Shown: positions 25,707-39,799 of the stretch, piece by piece
Layout of the letters: every line of letters begins with the position of its first letter
Numbering within the stretch: the first letter of the stretch is position 1
Source of the DNA: Circinella minor
Lineage: Eukaryota > Mucoromycota > Mucoromycetes > Mucorales > Lichtheimiaceae
NCBI GenBank assembly: GCA_016758965.1
Contig: JAEPRB010000169.1
Span: 24,095-88,094, forward strand
Direction of reading: 5' to 3'
DNA length: 64,000 bases
Translations under genes and position numbers: made by a program
The notes under the pieces: generated by a model
The model's input: the letters and a program-made list of their open reading frames with translations, nothing else
Told to the model about the DNA's origin: nothing
The model's database searches: none

Positions 25707-26532
25707 GGCAAGTTTCTTTGTTGAAACCAATCTGAATCGAAATGCAAGAAAAAAACATATATGGAACTTGCAAAGAGAAAAGAAAAAACATTTGGCACGA
25801 ACCCTGTTGTTTTTCTTCTTTTTCTCTTCCTTTTCATAATTTTTATTTTTATTTTTGCCCCACCACACTCATTATTATTTTTTTCTTTCTTAAATCCTGA
25901 GCTGAATTAACCTTTTCACTTTCTATCTTTTTTTTTAATTCTCATGCTGTATTTTTTTTTCCATTTTTTAATTATTTTGGATCTATGCCTTTGATTTGTA
26001 CCGATAATATGCCCCTCTTCAAAAATCAATTTCTTTTTTTTTTTTCAATAAATATTATTTTTATTACATTGTATGAACAACGTAATTAATGTTAAGAGTA
26101 AACAATAAAAATCACAACGATATATAAACATAGTTTTGAAAATTCTGTTCAATTTTTCTGACCTTCTTTAAGAAGCTTGATCGACAACTTAAATTCACTA
26201 CGTTTATCATGATTATGCCACTTCGATTACTTCATTTGTTTTCTGTATAATATATGATTTTGTTCCCGATGGTGTTATTATTATTAATAATTTTCAAGGT
26301 GTGTAAAAACGTGTTCGTTGTTAAGCGAGAAGTATCGTTACAGAGATATGTTGCTTAGGTTATACGCTTGCATCTTTGATCACCTAGTATATGTATTCAA
26401 GAACTTGGAACATCTCATAGACGTGGACCCTTAGCAAAGGATCTGGAATTAATTCGAACTTATCACTTGAGGAAGACCTCAGTAACTAAAACACAACGTC
26501 GATCCATTGTAATGAGCGAATATAGTTATATG

Positions 26533-26538
<6 letters not shown>

Positions 26539-26569
<31 letters not shown>
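26539..26569 (+). repeat. Poly-T run of 31
   Basis: Uninterrupted T homopolymer in non-coding DNA, at the end of an unidentified open stretch. Confidence 0.95.
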
Positions 26570-26570
<1 letters not shown>

Positions 26571-27305
26571 AATATGCGTATATGTGCTATACGCTGGTCA
26601 AAAAAGCAAACCATTAGAATGTTTATGAGAAGTTATGATCTTTTTTTTTTAATTTAATGACATATTCAGTAATAGTTTAAAGTCCTTCTCTACAATTTCT
26701 TACTGTCTTGAAGCCTATTGAAGCCTATTGTTAAAGGGATGTTGAAATCTTTGGATGTATCTTTTAAAAACGAGGTTTATAGTTTAACCTTTTCCGGCTC
26801 TTTTTAAAGATTTATTACAACCTTATCTTTTTCCTTATTAGAGAACTACTTATCTTTATTTGTAATAACCTCACAACAACTAAAATTTCATTTTAAACAA
26901 ACATAAAGTAATTATTTGGTAAAAAAAAAAAAATCAAAGGGCATAATAATAATAATTATTATTATTATTATTCAAAAATAAGATAATAACAATATAAAAT
27001 AAGGGGTCCTACAATTTGGATGTGTAGGTGAAATAAAAGGGTATGTTATATTACACCATTCACATTATTCATGTCAAAAAGAGAAAGGGAACAAAAGGAT
27101 GCAATAAAAAAAGTCTGTCTGTATAACAAAGGAAAAAAAAAAGAAACTAGTATAGCAAGTGTAAAAAATTAAGAAGATATACAATGAAAAAGAGATAAAA
27201 AGATATGAAGGGGAAAAAATCAAAAATAATATGTATGCAATAAATTAATGCTAAAAAAAGAAGTAAAAAAATAATATTTATAATGTAAATAAAAGAAAGA
27301 GAAAA

Positions 27306-30300
27306 TTACCAGTACATGACTCCTGAAGAATCTCTACTAGTTTCATTAATATCATTCTGTTGAGGTTGTTGTCGACTACTCGTACTACTACTACTACTAC
27401 TTGTTGTATTGGTAGCGGCTCCTGTTCCTGCCAGGCCTATACCAAAACCAGTCGGACCAGAAGGATCTGGTGTTGCACCTAAGTAATGTAGTAATGCAAG
27501 TTCTCTTGGAGGTGTCAGATTGGATACACCTGATAGTACATCAACTGTATCATCTGTGTGAATCAGATGTTTGTTATTGCTGAGCGGGTTCGGCCTTTCT
27601 TGAATCGGACTTTCTTGTTGCTGCTGCGGTTGCGATTGTTGCTGTGAGCGAGACTGTTGTTGTTGCACAGGTGCAAATTCATGTGATGGTATTAATGGTT
27701 GCTGATGTTGGGATGGTGGTGATCCCGTTGATACCGGTTGTTGTGGAAATTCCCCATTAGTATTACCATTATATTCAGGATTATTCATTTGTGCAGCTCC
27801 CAAATAATTATTCCATTCATTCATATCCATTGATGGCGGTACACCCCAAAACGCAGCTCCTAACGGATCAAATTGTTGATGTGCAGCTGGACCTGGAATG
27901 GTTCCTGGAGCAGCAAATGGATCGACTGTTGGTGCTGTTGACCCATATGTATTTGATACTGGTAACCATTGTCCTGATAACGAATAACCAAAATTATTAT
28001 TACTCTCATTGTTATTGATGCTATTATTGAGCACACCGGACGATCGAGAAAATGTAGGTGTAAGACGACCATCACCATTATTATTGTTCATCCACCCACC
28101 TTGATTGGTACTGGTGGTGCTACTGTTACTCGTAGGGGGTTGTTGTTGTTGTTGTTGTTGATGCTGATGCTGCAGCTGTTGCTGTTGCTGTTGTAATAGG
28201 AGTCCTTGTTGCTTCTGCGGCCGTTGTTGTTGAGGTTCTTCTTTATTCTGATCTTCAGATAAATTTGAAAATGCCAGTGAAAGCGGTGGTGTTTGTATTC
28301 GATTCACATTTTGATTGATATTTGCCGTTGTTGACCGTAAGTCCGTATCAAACGTCAAATTAATATCTCGAAGACCGGCGAGTTCACCGAGAATACTACA
28401 ACTTCGTGACGCTGTACTCCAAGTTAGCTCGATCTCATCATAGGCGCGCATTATCTTGTTGATTTTCACCTTTGATTCAAATGATTTTTCCGAGTCCGCT
28501 GCAGTTGCTGATTTCATAAAAATAATAGCTGCTGTAAAAATATAATACACCGTAAAGTTGGAAACGTACCTGAGATTATTTTCAGATAACATGGTTGAAA
28601 CGATATCTAGGATGGAATTAGCGGCTGATATACAAATGTTATATGAGGGTAACGATGAAGATGATAAAGCTGATAAAGATGATGATGGGCCCGGAATAAA
28701 TGGTCGATGAAGCAAAATGACAGTTGTGTGATAAATCATATGTAATTGTGATACTGGAGAAGGTGGATCAGAGATATTTTCACCATTATCCCCGGACATA
28801 TCAAAGCGTAAGGATGCCGGCATACTGTTGAACCAATTAGTTAATTGTTGATTAAGCGCGGATAAAACATGATCGATGTGTTGTGTTCCTGCATGATGTC
28901 GCGCCTTTGCATAATAAATATTTTTGAGCACGTGGCCAAGAATATCGCAGATCTTGATCAGCTGTATAAATGATTCTAGCAACGAAACCGGTGGTCGGAC
29001 ATCATTTTGTTCTTTACTGTTGTTAACACATATCTTTTGATCATCATCTACAGTCGGGAAAGGGACATCACAATCACGCTCTTCAAACACGGATGCACGT
29101 CCAAATATTGCACTGAATAGTCGATCAACAATAAAACAGCACCAGAATACACGCTTTCGTCGTTCCCGTTCATCTGGCGGGATATTCCAATGGTCACAAT
29201 TGCGATGTAATCCTAGATCTTGTGCCATTCGGAACGCCTATATACATGGCAAAAACTTCAGTTAATTTTTTTTCTTTTTTTTTTCAATTATTGTTCTCTC
29301 TCGAAAAAAAAAAAGAATATTCGCTTACAAGTCCACTATAAAGCCATGCTCGGGGTGAATTCATAGCACCATGTTGGTGACATGCCATCAACAAAAGGGC
29401 TTGTACAGTAGATATTTTTGGTGTATCATAATAATCATCTAGCAACAATTTGGCTCGTTCAAAAAAGATATCGCCAGCTGTATCAGGAGAATTAGGGTCA
29501 GAACGCACACGTAAATCTGGAGAAACTCGAGAAGCAATGGCATAGATGGCATTCAATAACAACGGCGAGATATTATCCGAGGGTGGGTCTATTGATGAAT
29601 GTAATAAACGTTTATAAAACATTGGAAGTACAGGATAATAGTGCTTAAAGTAAATACGAATTAAATGCATCGACAAATCTCTAGGTGGTAATTCTAACTT
29701 GTCCAAAGGAGCTGATGGTTTGTTCAAAGTTGTCTTGATATGACCACAATTGGTTAAATGAAAAGCTCCATTTCGGTAGGCGCGACTGTTTTGAAGCAAA
29801 TAGAAACCCGAAGATCGACCTAGGTACCGTACTTGACCCGTTTCATCCATTGATAGTTGACCGTTGCTGTCGTCTATTACTGATCCTTCTGTCGGACTAC
29901 TTGGTGTTAATTCTTCATGACCGAGTGTGGGGCTATCCATAAGCTGTGACGATGAAGCTGGTGAACCTGGTGGAGTAGGTCGAGAGATTTTCTTGGATTT
30001 TTTCGAACGGATATTACTGCTACTGCTGCTGCTACTAGCGCCACTTGTGCTTTGCCATAAAAATGTTCGATTTTTATTACTTCCACGTCCACGTCGTACG
30101 GGTCGAGTACTGATCTGTTCACCTGTAGCGGTCTCAAGAGGCTGATGAAGTTCTGCTAAAACAGCTTGAGATCGCGGGTCTTCCGTATTCTCAGATATAT
30201 CACTCAATATTTGTTCCAGTTTGTGCAGTCGATTTTCAATTGCTTCAATATAACCTTTGGGTGGACCACGCTAATTGAATTGATGAAATAATTAGTCATT

Positions 30301-30674
30301 GATAATCTTTACATGAGGCGTAGAACCAAAAAGACCGCTAGCACAGAAATGTAGAAAAAGAGAGAGAGTAGTAGATAATTATACCTTCTTGGTCGTATCG
30401 TTATAACTACATTCTAGACTGAACGCTTGACAATTACTACAAACTGGGCTAAGTCCATCGCATTTTATTTTTTTACGACGACAAAGATCACTATATTAAA
30501 ACAAGGTACCAAAAAAAAAAAAATAATAGTAATTAGTCCCACGGTTCATTTGTAAGAATAAATAAGAGCGAAAAAAATAAGCTTCTTTTATTTTTCTAGG
30601 AATTACAAAACTCACCACGCGCGGCTTACTCGTTGTCTCTTTGCAGCTTCTTCAGCTGTTTCGCCACTTGACAT
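27306..30674 (-). CDS. Fungal-specific transcription factor, Zn2Cys6 plus Fungal_trans domain
   Basis: Predicted 1012-residue nuclear regulator. Exons in transcription order: 30616-30674, 30385-30490, 29329-30270, 27306-29237; 3039 nt in frame. The zinc cluster starts SRACDLCRRKKIKCDG, with Cys20, 23, 30, 37, 40 and 47 split between exons 1 and 2. The linker TTKKRGPPKGYIEAIENRLH and a short coiled coil (HKLEQIL) follow at once, a layout common in XlnR-like and related fungal activators. The Fungal_trans domain runs from about 250 to 560: YFKHYYPVLPMFYK, VQALLLMACHQHGAMNSPRA and AFRMAQDLGLHRNCDHWNIP, then RERRKRVFWCCFIVDRLFSA. The C-terminal 400 residues are Gln/Asn/Pro-rich, probably an activation region. 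Its targets cannot be read from the sequence; sugar or polysaccharide metabolism is only a family-level guess. Confidence 0.93.
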
Positions 30675-30868
30675 GATTTATTTTTTGATCCCAATTTCGC
30701 CCCACACTCAAATGGAGGAAGAAATATTAAAAAGCGAGGAAAGAAAATAAAGGCAGGAAGAGAAAAGAAGGAAAAGAGTTTAGTGAACCAAAAGTAAAAG
30801 GGAGAGAGACCCGGTCTATAAAACTCAGAACAAAAAAAAAAGTATACTGAAAAAAGGATATGAGAGAG

Positions 30869-30899
<31 letters not shown>

Positions 30900-33225
30900 C
30901 ATGAACGAAAGTACATTTGTCACGTGATTCAATACCATAGAATTTCTTTGATAATTATAAAGAATAGAACAAAGGAATTTATAACTCGTTTTGATCGGGC
31001 AGTGCCGACTAGTATACTTCTTTTGCCACATGTCCTGATTACATGTTATGATATAATAAAAATATTTTTTAGAGCTTAAATACGCAACTAATACTCATTC
31101 TCCAGTATCTGTTACACCATTTTTACATAAAAGGAAAAATAAAATCTTTTTTGGTTGTTTTTTCGTATCGGACTTTATTTGAGTTTTTTTTGATCTAATC
31201 AATCCGCCCCACCGGTTTGAATAATTTTGGTTTTAACTATAAAATAACTCACAATGTACCTATTACGCATTAGCGTAACTATGGTAACAAATAAGAAAAA
31301 TCCAGATCAAAGGATTGTTTGAATTATGATTTATATTCATTTCTTTTCAGTACTTGTAAAACGTACCTAATTTGATTATATAACTTGAAACATACATCAC
31401 AGCCCGCTTTCCAATTAAAAAATATGTCAAATAAAGGGGCGCCCTCATTCTTTGATCCATATCCATATCCTTTCCAATTTCAATGTAAATAGCATATAAT
31501 GAAAAAATTCGTTATATTTTCAATTGCTCGTGATATATAAAATAATAACTTTTTTCAACGTAATAAAAAAAAAGAGCTCGTGGGAGTATTTTATATATGT
31601 TGTAATAAGTCAACCAACTATGATTACTTTTATAATATATTTAATTAAATAAATGAACAAGGTGTAAGTTATATTATTGCCAAGAAGTTTTAATATCTAA
31701 ACCAATCAAATGATTATTTATTTTCGCTCAAAAAAAAAAAATCGTCGTTAATCCATTTTTTTCTCTGAGTCAACGGAATAATAACAGTATTTCCCCGAGC
31801 CGATTCATGATCTCAGATTTATAGTACGACTGCTTGTATATACATTATTTAGTAGTACCATTTTATATGCAATGCGTTATAGCTAGGAATTTGGGATTGT
31901 TTATGTTTATACACTTTTTCATAAACAGATTATTCTTTTTTATTTTGTTTACAAATATTTACTGACGACAAAAATTCCTCTTTTTTTTTTTGCTGCGAGA
32001 GTGGGAAATTACATAAAAAGCAACCAAACATCTGACTGACTTTGTCCTTGAACATATTCAATTTATTTTTTTATGTCCATACAACAAATAAACAACCTCC
32101 TTAAAAAAACCTTGAAAGGCACACATAATCATAATTTAGATAGTAATAACCTCTAATTGACTACACACGTGCACTTAATTATATAGTATACTCTATCTAT
32201 ATATGATTGATATTGGTTCCTCAAAACGGATATATACGGAAAGTAGAAGAAAAAAGATGCAATAATAATAAGAAATCAACGCCACATGCATCATACTAGT
32301 ATAGCATATGCCTAAAACAAGATACTCAATTAATTTTGTATTTGTCTTTTTTTCTTCTGGTCATATGTTGGCTGTATTATAAGTAATTCCTTTTTTTTTT
32401 TATAAAAATGTATTGGTATTTTCTGTTACAAAAGTGAATTATAATAATATATGATACTCATAAACATACCAGTTTCCACATTTCATTACCTTTGTGATTC
32501 TAAATCATTTACGAAAAGAATGAACATATAGAAAATCACGTTTTTTAATCTGTATACAATAAAGTATATATTTGTCTTCATTCGCTTACACGTTGACTGC
32601 GTTTGCTGCTATTTAGGATATGTAGTACAGGAAGTTCCCGTGATAGTCATTTTTATGTTACACGGGTGCTCGGATCTCCCCCTGCTTAAACGCACCTCTA
32701 ATACTTAAGCCCCACCACCAAAACTGGCTTCTGATAATAATGAATATTTCAATTCCGTCGTACATATTTGATTGTTTTTCTACTTCGGTCAGGTAGATAT
32801 TATAGTCATTTCATTTCAAGAGAAAGCTTGCCATTTTAATGAGTTACTTATCTTGTCCAAGAAGAAATAAAGAAACATAAACTCAGTAGTATAATATTTT
32901 AATTCTAGATCAGATTAGCTGTCAATCTCAATTTCTATTGGTATGTTAAAAGAAAAAAAAAGTTAGGCTGCTAAACCGTACCCATTAACAGTTTTTTATA
33001 TGAATTCCAGGTACTGTATATAGTCATCCAAAATATTAAGACTACTGCTGCCATAGAGGAAAAAAGAAAACGGTTATTAAATACATATAAAATACATGTA
33101 TTTGAAATCTCAATAATGTCTGTTTTTGTTGCTAAAAATTAAACGATACGACTTTCTTCATGTAAAAAATTAATTTTGATGATTGTGTGACAACAGAGTT
33201 GTCAGTTTTTTAGAGTTTTTAGCTT
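30675..33225. other. Gene-free region upstream of the regulator
   Basis: Promoter of the minus-strand regulator at the left end, then AT-rich DNA. A GC-richer patch at 32595-32735 contains an imperfect inverted repeat with CCCGTG/CACGGG arms (about 32637-32666) and, on minus, a purine-rich run AAGCAGGGGGAGAT. I see no open reading frame there. Confidence 0.5.
30871..30899 (+). repeat. (AC)n microsatellite
   Basis: About 14 AC units, some 200 bp upstream of the start codon of the minus-strand Fungal_trans regulator, within its likely 5' region. Confidence 0.95.
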
Positions 33226-33348
33226 CCACTCCTGAATACGTCTTTCACGATGCAGGCTTTCAAAGATAAAATATCCGAGAAGTCCGTGATCACAGCAAAG
33301 ACACTTTTACAATCTCACTACCCGGTTTACGGAGACTTCCGTAAATAA
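33226..33348 (+). pseudogene. Decayed coding island with a 3'-terminal hairpin
   Basis: An ATG at 33250 opens 32 codons (DKISEKSVITAKTLLQSHYP then VYGDFRK) to a TAA. The frame before it (EFLASTPEYVFHDAGF) runs in another phase into the same place. A perfect 8-bp inverted repeat with a 4-base loop (33326-33345) closes the patch. The protein-like text in two frames suggests a frameshifted remnant; the family is not recognised. Confidence 0.28.
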
Positions 33349-34641
33349 AAGGAAGGTAATTTATGCAGAGCTGCTGTCGGAGGAACGAAATAAATTAAAC
33401 GTGCGTCCGGTTTTTAACATTATTCTTATTACCGCTTTTTGGTTGATTTCGTCGATTGATAGCCCTCATGGCTAATTTATTATGATATATTAAATGTTCT
33501 CTGTTTAACAATAATGTTTAGGATGATGATGATAGTAATCGATATCAACTCGATATTTTATAGCTATTATTAACTTCTATATGTAGATAATCATATCATA
33601 TAAAAATTATTACTCATATTCTTATAGTTAACTATTCCGAAAATAGGACATGTGAAGGGGATACTATGTTCAGTGTGATACGGCGGAGCCAATAAGAACT
33701 CGAGAATATTGCTAGTACAGTAGTAATAAGTTGAAGTTTGCTGATGTTGCGTGGAAGTCCATAATAAATCTGTCTGAACATATTACGGTGAAGATCTTTG
33801 CCAATTCCTATGAGCATTTCAGTTAATAAAGTTGGTCAAGCTATACTTCATCTAAGCTCACCTTGTACCAAAAGTAATCCACGCTCATATCATGTCAAAA
33901 GAGCATTTTAAATGATAAGCTCTACTAAATTTAGTAGCAATAATTATTAGTTTTTGTCATTAAATATCAATTCACGGTATTATCATAGCTGACCAAAATG
34001 AAAACGTATACAAATGATGATACTTCTAGCGGCTGGCACTAGAGTACAGTACCAACAAGAATTATCATAGTAGTACGTAGTGTCCATGTACAATGCGTTT
34101 ACAGTTACATCAATTTGATCTATTCAAAAAATTAAATTGATAAAACTACTCTATAGATGAAGTAAACACAGTAACGTCATGCTAATTACAATTGTTGTTA
34201 ACTTAAAAAAGTATCAAGTTAAATAAAGTGGTGTTGTTCACATTTTTTTTTTGTAAAGTTATCTGTACGTTGAGACTTCTTCTTTAATTTTAAAAAAGTT
34301 ACGAGGAGTGCATATTCAAATCCAGTGGACATTTTCCTTCCAGTCAAAAATTGCCATTCCTTCTGGTAGTTCATTATAGCGATTATTCCCTACTTAGAAT
34401 AAAATATCTAATGGATTTAATTAAATGAATCGTCATTTACTGCGCCTCCCTTTCCAAATTCAATATAGTATCCAAAGTAGAAACATTATTCTTATAATAA
34501 AATGATATGTCATGATAAACTATTAATAAGTAATTGATATATCATTTATATATTCCTTATTTCTTATTCACTATCATATATAAACCAAGCAACGCTACTA
34601 TTTTTCTTTTTTCTATAAATAAATTTTCTCTTCAGTCAAAA
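33349..34641. other. Upstream region of the F-box gene
   Basis: AT-rich DNA. A minus frame at 33632-33817 (61 codons, including DLHRNMFRQIYYGLPRNISK) is protein-like but unidentified. The last few hundred bases should hold the promoter of the plus-strand F-box gene; no clear elements were found. Confidence 0.45.
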
Positions 34642-36329
34642 ATGGAATTTCTTAAAAACATTCAAGAGGTCATCCATTCAGTCCAAAATATTTCTTTAAG
34701 CTCTTCTTCACAAGTACGTCAAAGCAGTTATAGTTAGAATAGTCTACATCACGGCTAGTATACTGATTTCACACAATATATTTCATATTATTTTGTCCAT
34801 AAAAAAATGTTATCGTAAAAACAATAGCAATCATGGGACGGTTATTACTACGACAACCAAGAACAAAGGTTGTGTAATAAAATTTTACTTTTTCCAAACG
34901 AAATTATGAATGACATTTCTAAACACTTGTCAAAACGGGATTACAAGCAATGTATGCTTGTCTGCAAGTCATGGTTTTTTCGTTTTTTTGGGATTACCTA
35001 TGGTCAGATTATTTTTACGCAGCTTGAACAAATCAACCAGTTTAACTCACTTATCAAGCACGCCAAGTCATGCCTTTTTAAAGCTGCTTCTATTATGGTC
35101 ATGACAGACTCTGTAACAAATCTGTCGCTTAATGAAGTAGAAAGCCCACTTGGATATGCATACTCAGATCTGGATTATCAAAGCGAAGTTATTCAAGTTC
35201 TTAATATTCTTCGGAATATACAAGTGTTAAATCTGTCTTGGATTCAAGTTCACTCTATTTCATCTTCCGTTCGTGAAACGAGTGTGAGCGACAACCACTA
35301 CGATGGCAGTTGCAGCAGCACCACAGTATGGCCTCATATCAGACAACTACGCTGGTTAAAAATTTCCAAAAGAATTTTGACTACTTCACAACATTTAATA
35401 TGCAATCACTAATGATGACATATTCGAGTCGACACAACCTTACAACTATCAGCAACGCATTTGAAAGCCCGGAGTATGTATTGGATTTATTACGAGGATT
35501 CCCATTGCTAGAATCTTTCACGTTAGCATTTACTGCAAGCGAAGATAGACGGTGGATTGGGATAGAATATTTGGACTATATTCATCAGCTATGTCCTCGA
35601 TTGCATACATTCAAACTGGATAATGCTCCATTATATGTAACAAAATTGTCTGATCAAGAATCTACTGATACATTTGTAAATTCAGATACGCAGAAAATGC
35701 AGCACTTGGAGCTTAGAAGTCCCGTGTTCTATGATTTTGAACAATTCTTTTTGTTTCATACTTATGTCACATACAAATATAAGTCAATTTTGTCACTTAC
35801 AGCATACAACATCCGCATAACAACCATTCGTGATAACAACAACAGCAGCAATACTATTTCTGCTGCTTCGCTACCACTTGAAAAACAATTATCAAAGCCA
35901 CCGTCAACCATTTGGGAAAATCTCGAAGAGCTGAAATTTATGGGTATACGTTCAAGTAGCGCGATATCAGTCTGTAAGGCAATTATTCAAGAAGCCGGTA
36001 AAAATGGAAAATTGACATATATTTTTATGTCTGGTAAATATGTACACAAGAATAAGGTGCATCCAATCGTAGTGAACTTAGCATGGATTCGAGAGTTCTG
36101 CCCATATCTCAAAACACTTGATATGAATTATATTTCATTACTAAACAGTGATGTATATTATCTGGATGATGACATTTTGTTTGATGATAACGGCAGCCAA
36201 CCTGTTTGCCAGGGTACCCTTTTCAGAAAATTATGTCTGAGACGTGGCACAAACACCTCCACTTGGAATGTTCAAGCATGCAAGTTTGAGCGGAAAAGTA
36301 CTAGTATTAAAGCCATTGTTGCTGATTAG
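34642..36329 (+). CDS. F-box/LRR-like protein, interrupted by one frameshift
   Basis: Probable substrate adaptor of an SCF ubiquitin ligase. Exon 1 is 34642-34713; exon 2 starts at 34828 and joins in phase to SWDGYYYDNQEQRLCNK. The F-box-like segment reads ILLFPNEIMNDISKHLSKRD, then YKQCMLVCKSWFF, matching the usual L-P-x-E-I ... L-x-x-C ... V-C-K-x-W pattern. Repeats of leucine-rich type follow (VLNLSW, WPHIRQLRWLKIS, FPLLESFTLAF, CPRLHTFKLDN, WENLEELKFMGI, CPYLKTLDMN). At about 35362-35372, in an A-rich stretch after LKIS, the frame changes by one base and goes on to a stop at 36327-36329. About 520 residues would result without the shift. A sequencing error or a young pseudogene are both possible; an intron there would remove a good LRR segment. 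Confidence 0.72.
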
Positions 36330-39300
36330 TAATCATTTACCATATATGCTTATCAAGTGTTACTTATGTCAATATCAATAAAAAATAAATAAAACTGAAA
36401 AAGATAAAAAATGAAAGATTATTATATATTACGCTACGTATTGTATTTATTTATTGATAAAACAAATTGAAACGGCAGAAGATCGATACTAGTCATAAGA
36501 AGTTTTAAAATTTCTTGAAGACAAGAATATTATTGGTTTTATGTAATCGAACATTCTAATTTTCTAATTATGTTTGAAACAGAGAAGCATAAATAGATGG
36601 TAGCATTCATTGTTATTTCTCCGTGCTCATAGAAGTTACTTATTCTACTAGGATATAGACGAAACCTTCACTATAAAGATAGATAGTATCATGCTGTTGG
36701 GGGATTGTAAGATAATAAAGAAATATAGAATGATTGGTTGATTGTATGAGTGAAGAAGAAGAAACCTTATATTTACATAATATCAACGAGTGTATGTTTT
36801 CTGTATATAAATATATATATATATATATTAATATGTCCATACATATACATTTATAGACATCAAGTTGCCTGTATTATATATGTAGAGCGACAAACGGAAA
36901 AGTTTCGACCTTCACTTACCGCAGGTCAACTTATATATTATGCTGCGATAATATTGATATATTGTAACGTATAAAAATTGAAAACATTTTTATACCAACA
37001 TCATCACCATCATTATTATAATTATTATTCTTATCAGTATTATTTGTATTACCGTTATAGCATCACAAACAGTCAAATTACGTGATCTACGTGGTGCATG
37101 CAACGACACATTTATGTCGAAGCTACGACAAAGCAATGACAGATTGGGGTCATTGCAAATAGCATAAATAGCCTAAAATAATTTCAAATAAATCTTCTCT
37201 TCAGTTCTATCTTTAATTTTTAAATCTTTTAGTCTTTTAATAATTATATAATTGGCCTAGAAATAGCTTTCTTTGAGCATAAAATTTCTTAAATTCATTA
37301 TAAGATTTCTCTTTTGTGGATTCAGACGTAATATTCCTGAATAAGAACTCCCCCCACAACTCAAATTTCTATTCTATTTCACACAATTTATTATTCAGAT
37401 ACAACTACATAGTGCATTATTTCTTCTTTATTTTATATCCTTATACAAAGTACTTCAATTACATATTGAACGCTTCAACATGTTAGGAGCTCGGACGCAG
37501 GTTCTATAATATTTAGTCTTATTATTCATTTGACTGTATATAAACATAACTGTTAATGAGTCATTATTTAAAAGCGCATAATAAACTTCCAACCCTTAAC
37601 AAATGGGACCAATATAACTATGTTAACAGAGTAAAAAAAAAATATTCGATCACAGTTGCACAATTACTCATTTTCTAATATTACTGAAAAATGGTCAGTG
37701 GTATTTTTGTCGTCATTGCTTAGCAACTTTTACTAATTCGGCTAAGCAGTAATAAAAAAAAACTGGTATTTTATTATCTCCTTTAAAGCTTAATTTTTCG
37801 AGAAAAAAATTGCTCAGTATCATATCAAATAAGTGAAAAAAAAATAGATGGCATCGCAGTTTTTACTGACTCAATCCTGTACCATATTAATAAGAAAAAT
37901 AACACATACATTATTTCATTTAATTTGGAGTACTTATAATATCTATGCTATATATTATATTATACAGCATGTAACTATATATACTATAATTCTACTGTTT
38001 TATTCTATTATTAGCATACTCTATATGCAGCTATAAAGTAAATGTGTTCGACTGTATACCTGCTATAAATTAATGACAGAAAAGGGGTTAGCTTACAAAA
38101 AAAAAAAAAAGGAAGAATCCAGATATGCACAAGAAAAAGTAATTGAAAAAGGATGAAGTAAGAAAGAGGAGAGAAGAAGGATGAGGAAGGAGAACATAAG
38201 AAGAAAGGAAGAATTAATATCATTTTTGACTGATCATGATGGTTCATACATACGCAGCTATGATGCACTGTGATTTTTATTATGTTTGTGCTGTGAGGGA
38301 CCTTCCTTATTTTGCCACTGATATTTTTTTTTGGACTAATGTGACATTTTTATATGACTTCTGATACACTCCTTGTGCTCAATCTTTTTACAAATATTAT
38401 AACAAGCTTTCAATCAAACAATTCTCCTTATTAATCTTTTATTTTTACTCTTTACCTGCCTGTTGTTTATTCCCGTGACATAATTATAACAACGGCTATT
38501 AATACAATTTTCGTTTCTTATTCTTTTGGAGATTTCTTCCGTATTTTGGCGGTGAATTATAGTTTATATGTAATTGCTACGAGTCAAAATAAGAAAATAC
38601 CAATAGATAATTAAACTATTCATATTTGTATCCAACCAAAGAAGTTACTATATATGTACAAAATCGTATGGAGCAGGAAAAGAGAATTATAAATCAACAC
38701 ACCGTTGCATAACATATATAATAATGATGAATGCTTGTTTTTTATTGAGGGTAAAAGTTTGCGAGATAAAAAAAAAACAGCGTTTGCTATCTAGTGATTT
38801 ATATTATCTACGATTCGTACCGTTGACTATCCAACAAATTATATGAAAAACGAGATGATAATATTCAATGTGGTAACAAATATAGTAACACTGATTAGCT
38901 TTAAGTGACAAAAGTATCGTAATAGTAGAAAGTAGTTACGGAGACAGTACAGTTGAGTAAAACTTATGTTGTCGATAATATATAACGAGGAGACCATAAA
39001 GCAACATAGGTACCGTAATTTTTTATAAGAGGGGAATTAAGATCTTCCTCTCTTGTCTCCGCGAATCAATAAGGGAAAAGAGCAATGACGACGAAAAAGT
39101 AAAAGAAAAAGAAGGAGGAGGTTGGAATGAATAAAAAAATATAATTGACAATTATAATGGTAATATAATATAAAATAATTTATAATTATCACCATTGTTC
39201 CTTTGCATTTTTTTATACTACATATGATGATACGTATACAAGTTTACTTTTGCTACGCGCGCGAGTGAAATTATTAAGAGGGGTTGACTAACGAAAACGG

Positions 39301-39799
39301 GAGTTAAAAAGTTGAAAAACCTGCAGTAATTAGTTATTTAGGCAGGTTTTCAAGTTGAATACATCTAGGAGTAAATTATACAGGGGGGAGAGAAATGAAA
39401 AAGCAAGTACATTTTTTGTAAATATAAAAAAAAATAAACACACAAACAATATAACAATATAAAAATACTATTTAATTGAATGAATCTTTTTTTTTTCATT
39501 AACTATTAATAAAAGAAGAAAGATATTTATTAATAATTAATTCTATCTGTATGTGATTATCATTATATGTTAAGCGCTCTTGGAAGATTTAGAGAAGAAA
39601 ATTTACAAAAAGGATAATATGGGTTAATCATTATTAGAATAATAATAAAAAGATTAGTGATCGACAAGAGAATATTAAAGTTTTTGGGATATCAAAAAAA
39701 TTAAGGTACTACTTTGAACTAATTTACTCTAACTCTAGTGTAGTATTATACAGAAGAATTATACATGGCATCCTTTCTTCTTATCCTTCTCTCTTCTTT
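36330..39799. other. Gene-free AT-rich region
   Basis: 3' flank of the F-box gene (AATAAA-like sequences near 36377-36390) followed by 3.4 kb with no coding sequence that I can support. Open frames here are short and made of low-complexity Ile/Tyr/Phe-rich text. Confidence 0.6.

Larger units (their letters stand above)
24931..27305. other. T-rich gene-free region
   Basis: Dominated by poly-T and poly-A stretches and low-complexity open frames that I do not accept. A less biased patch at 26300-26535 has a plus frame of about 50 codons (26380-26538) with peptide RRGPLAKDLELIRTYHLRKT, unidentified. The last 300 bases are the 3' flank of the minus-strand regulator. Confidence 0.5.
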
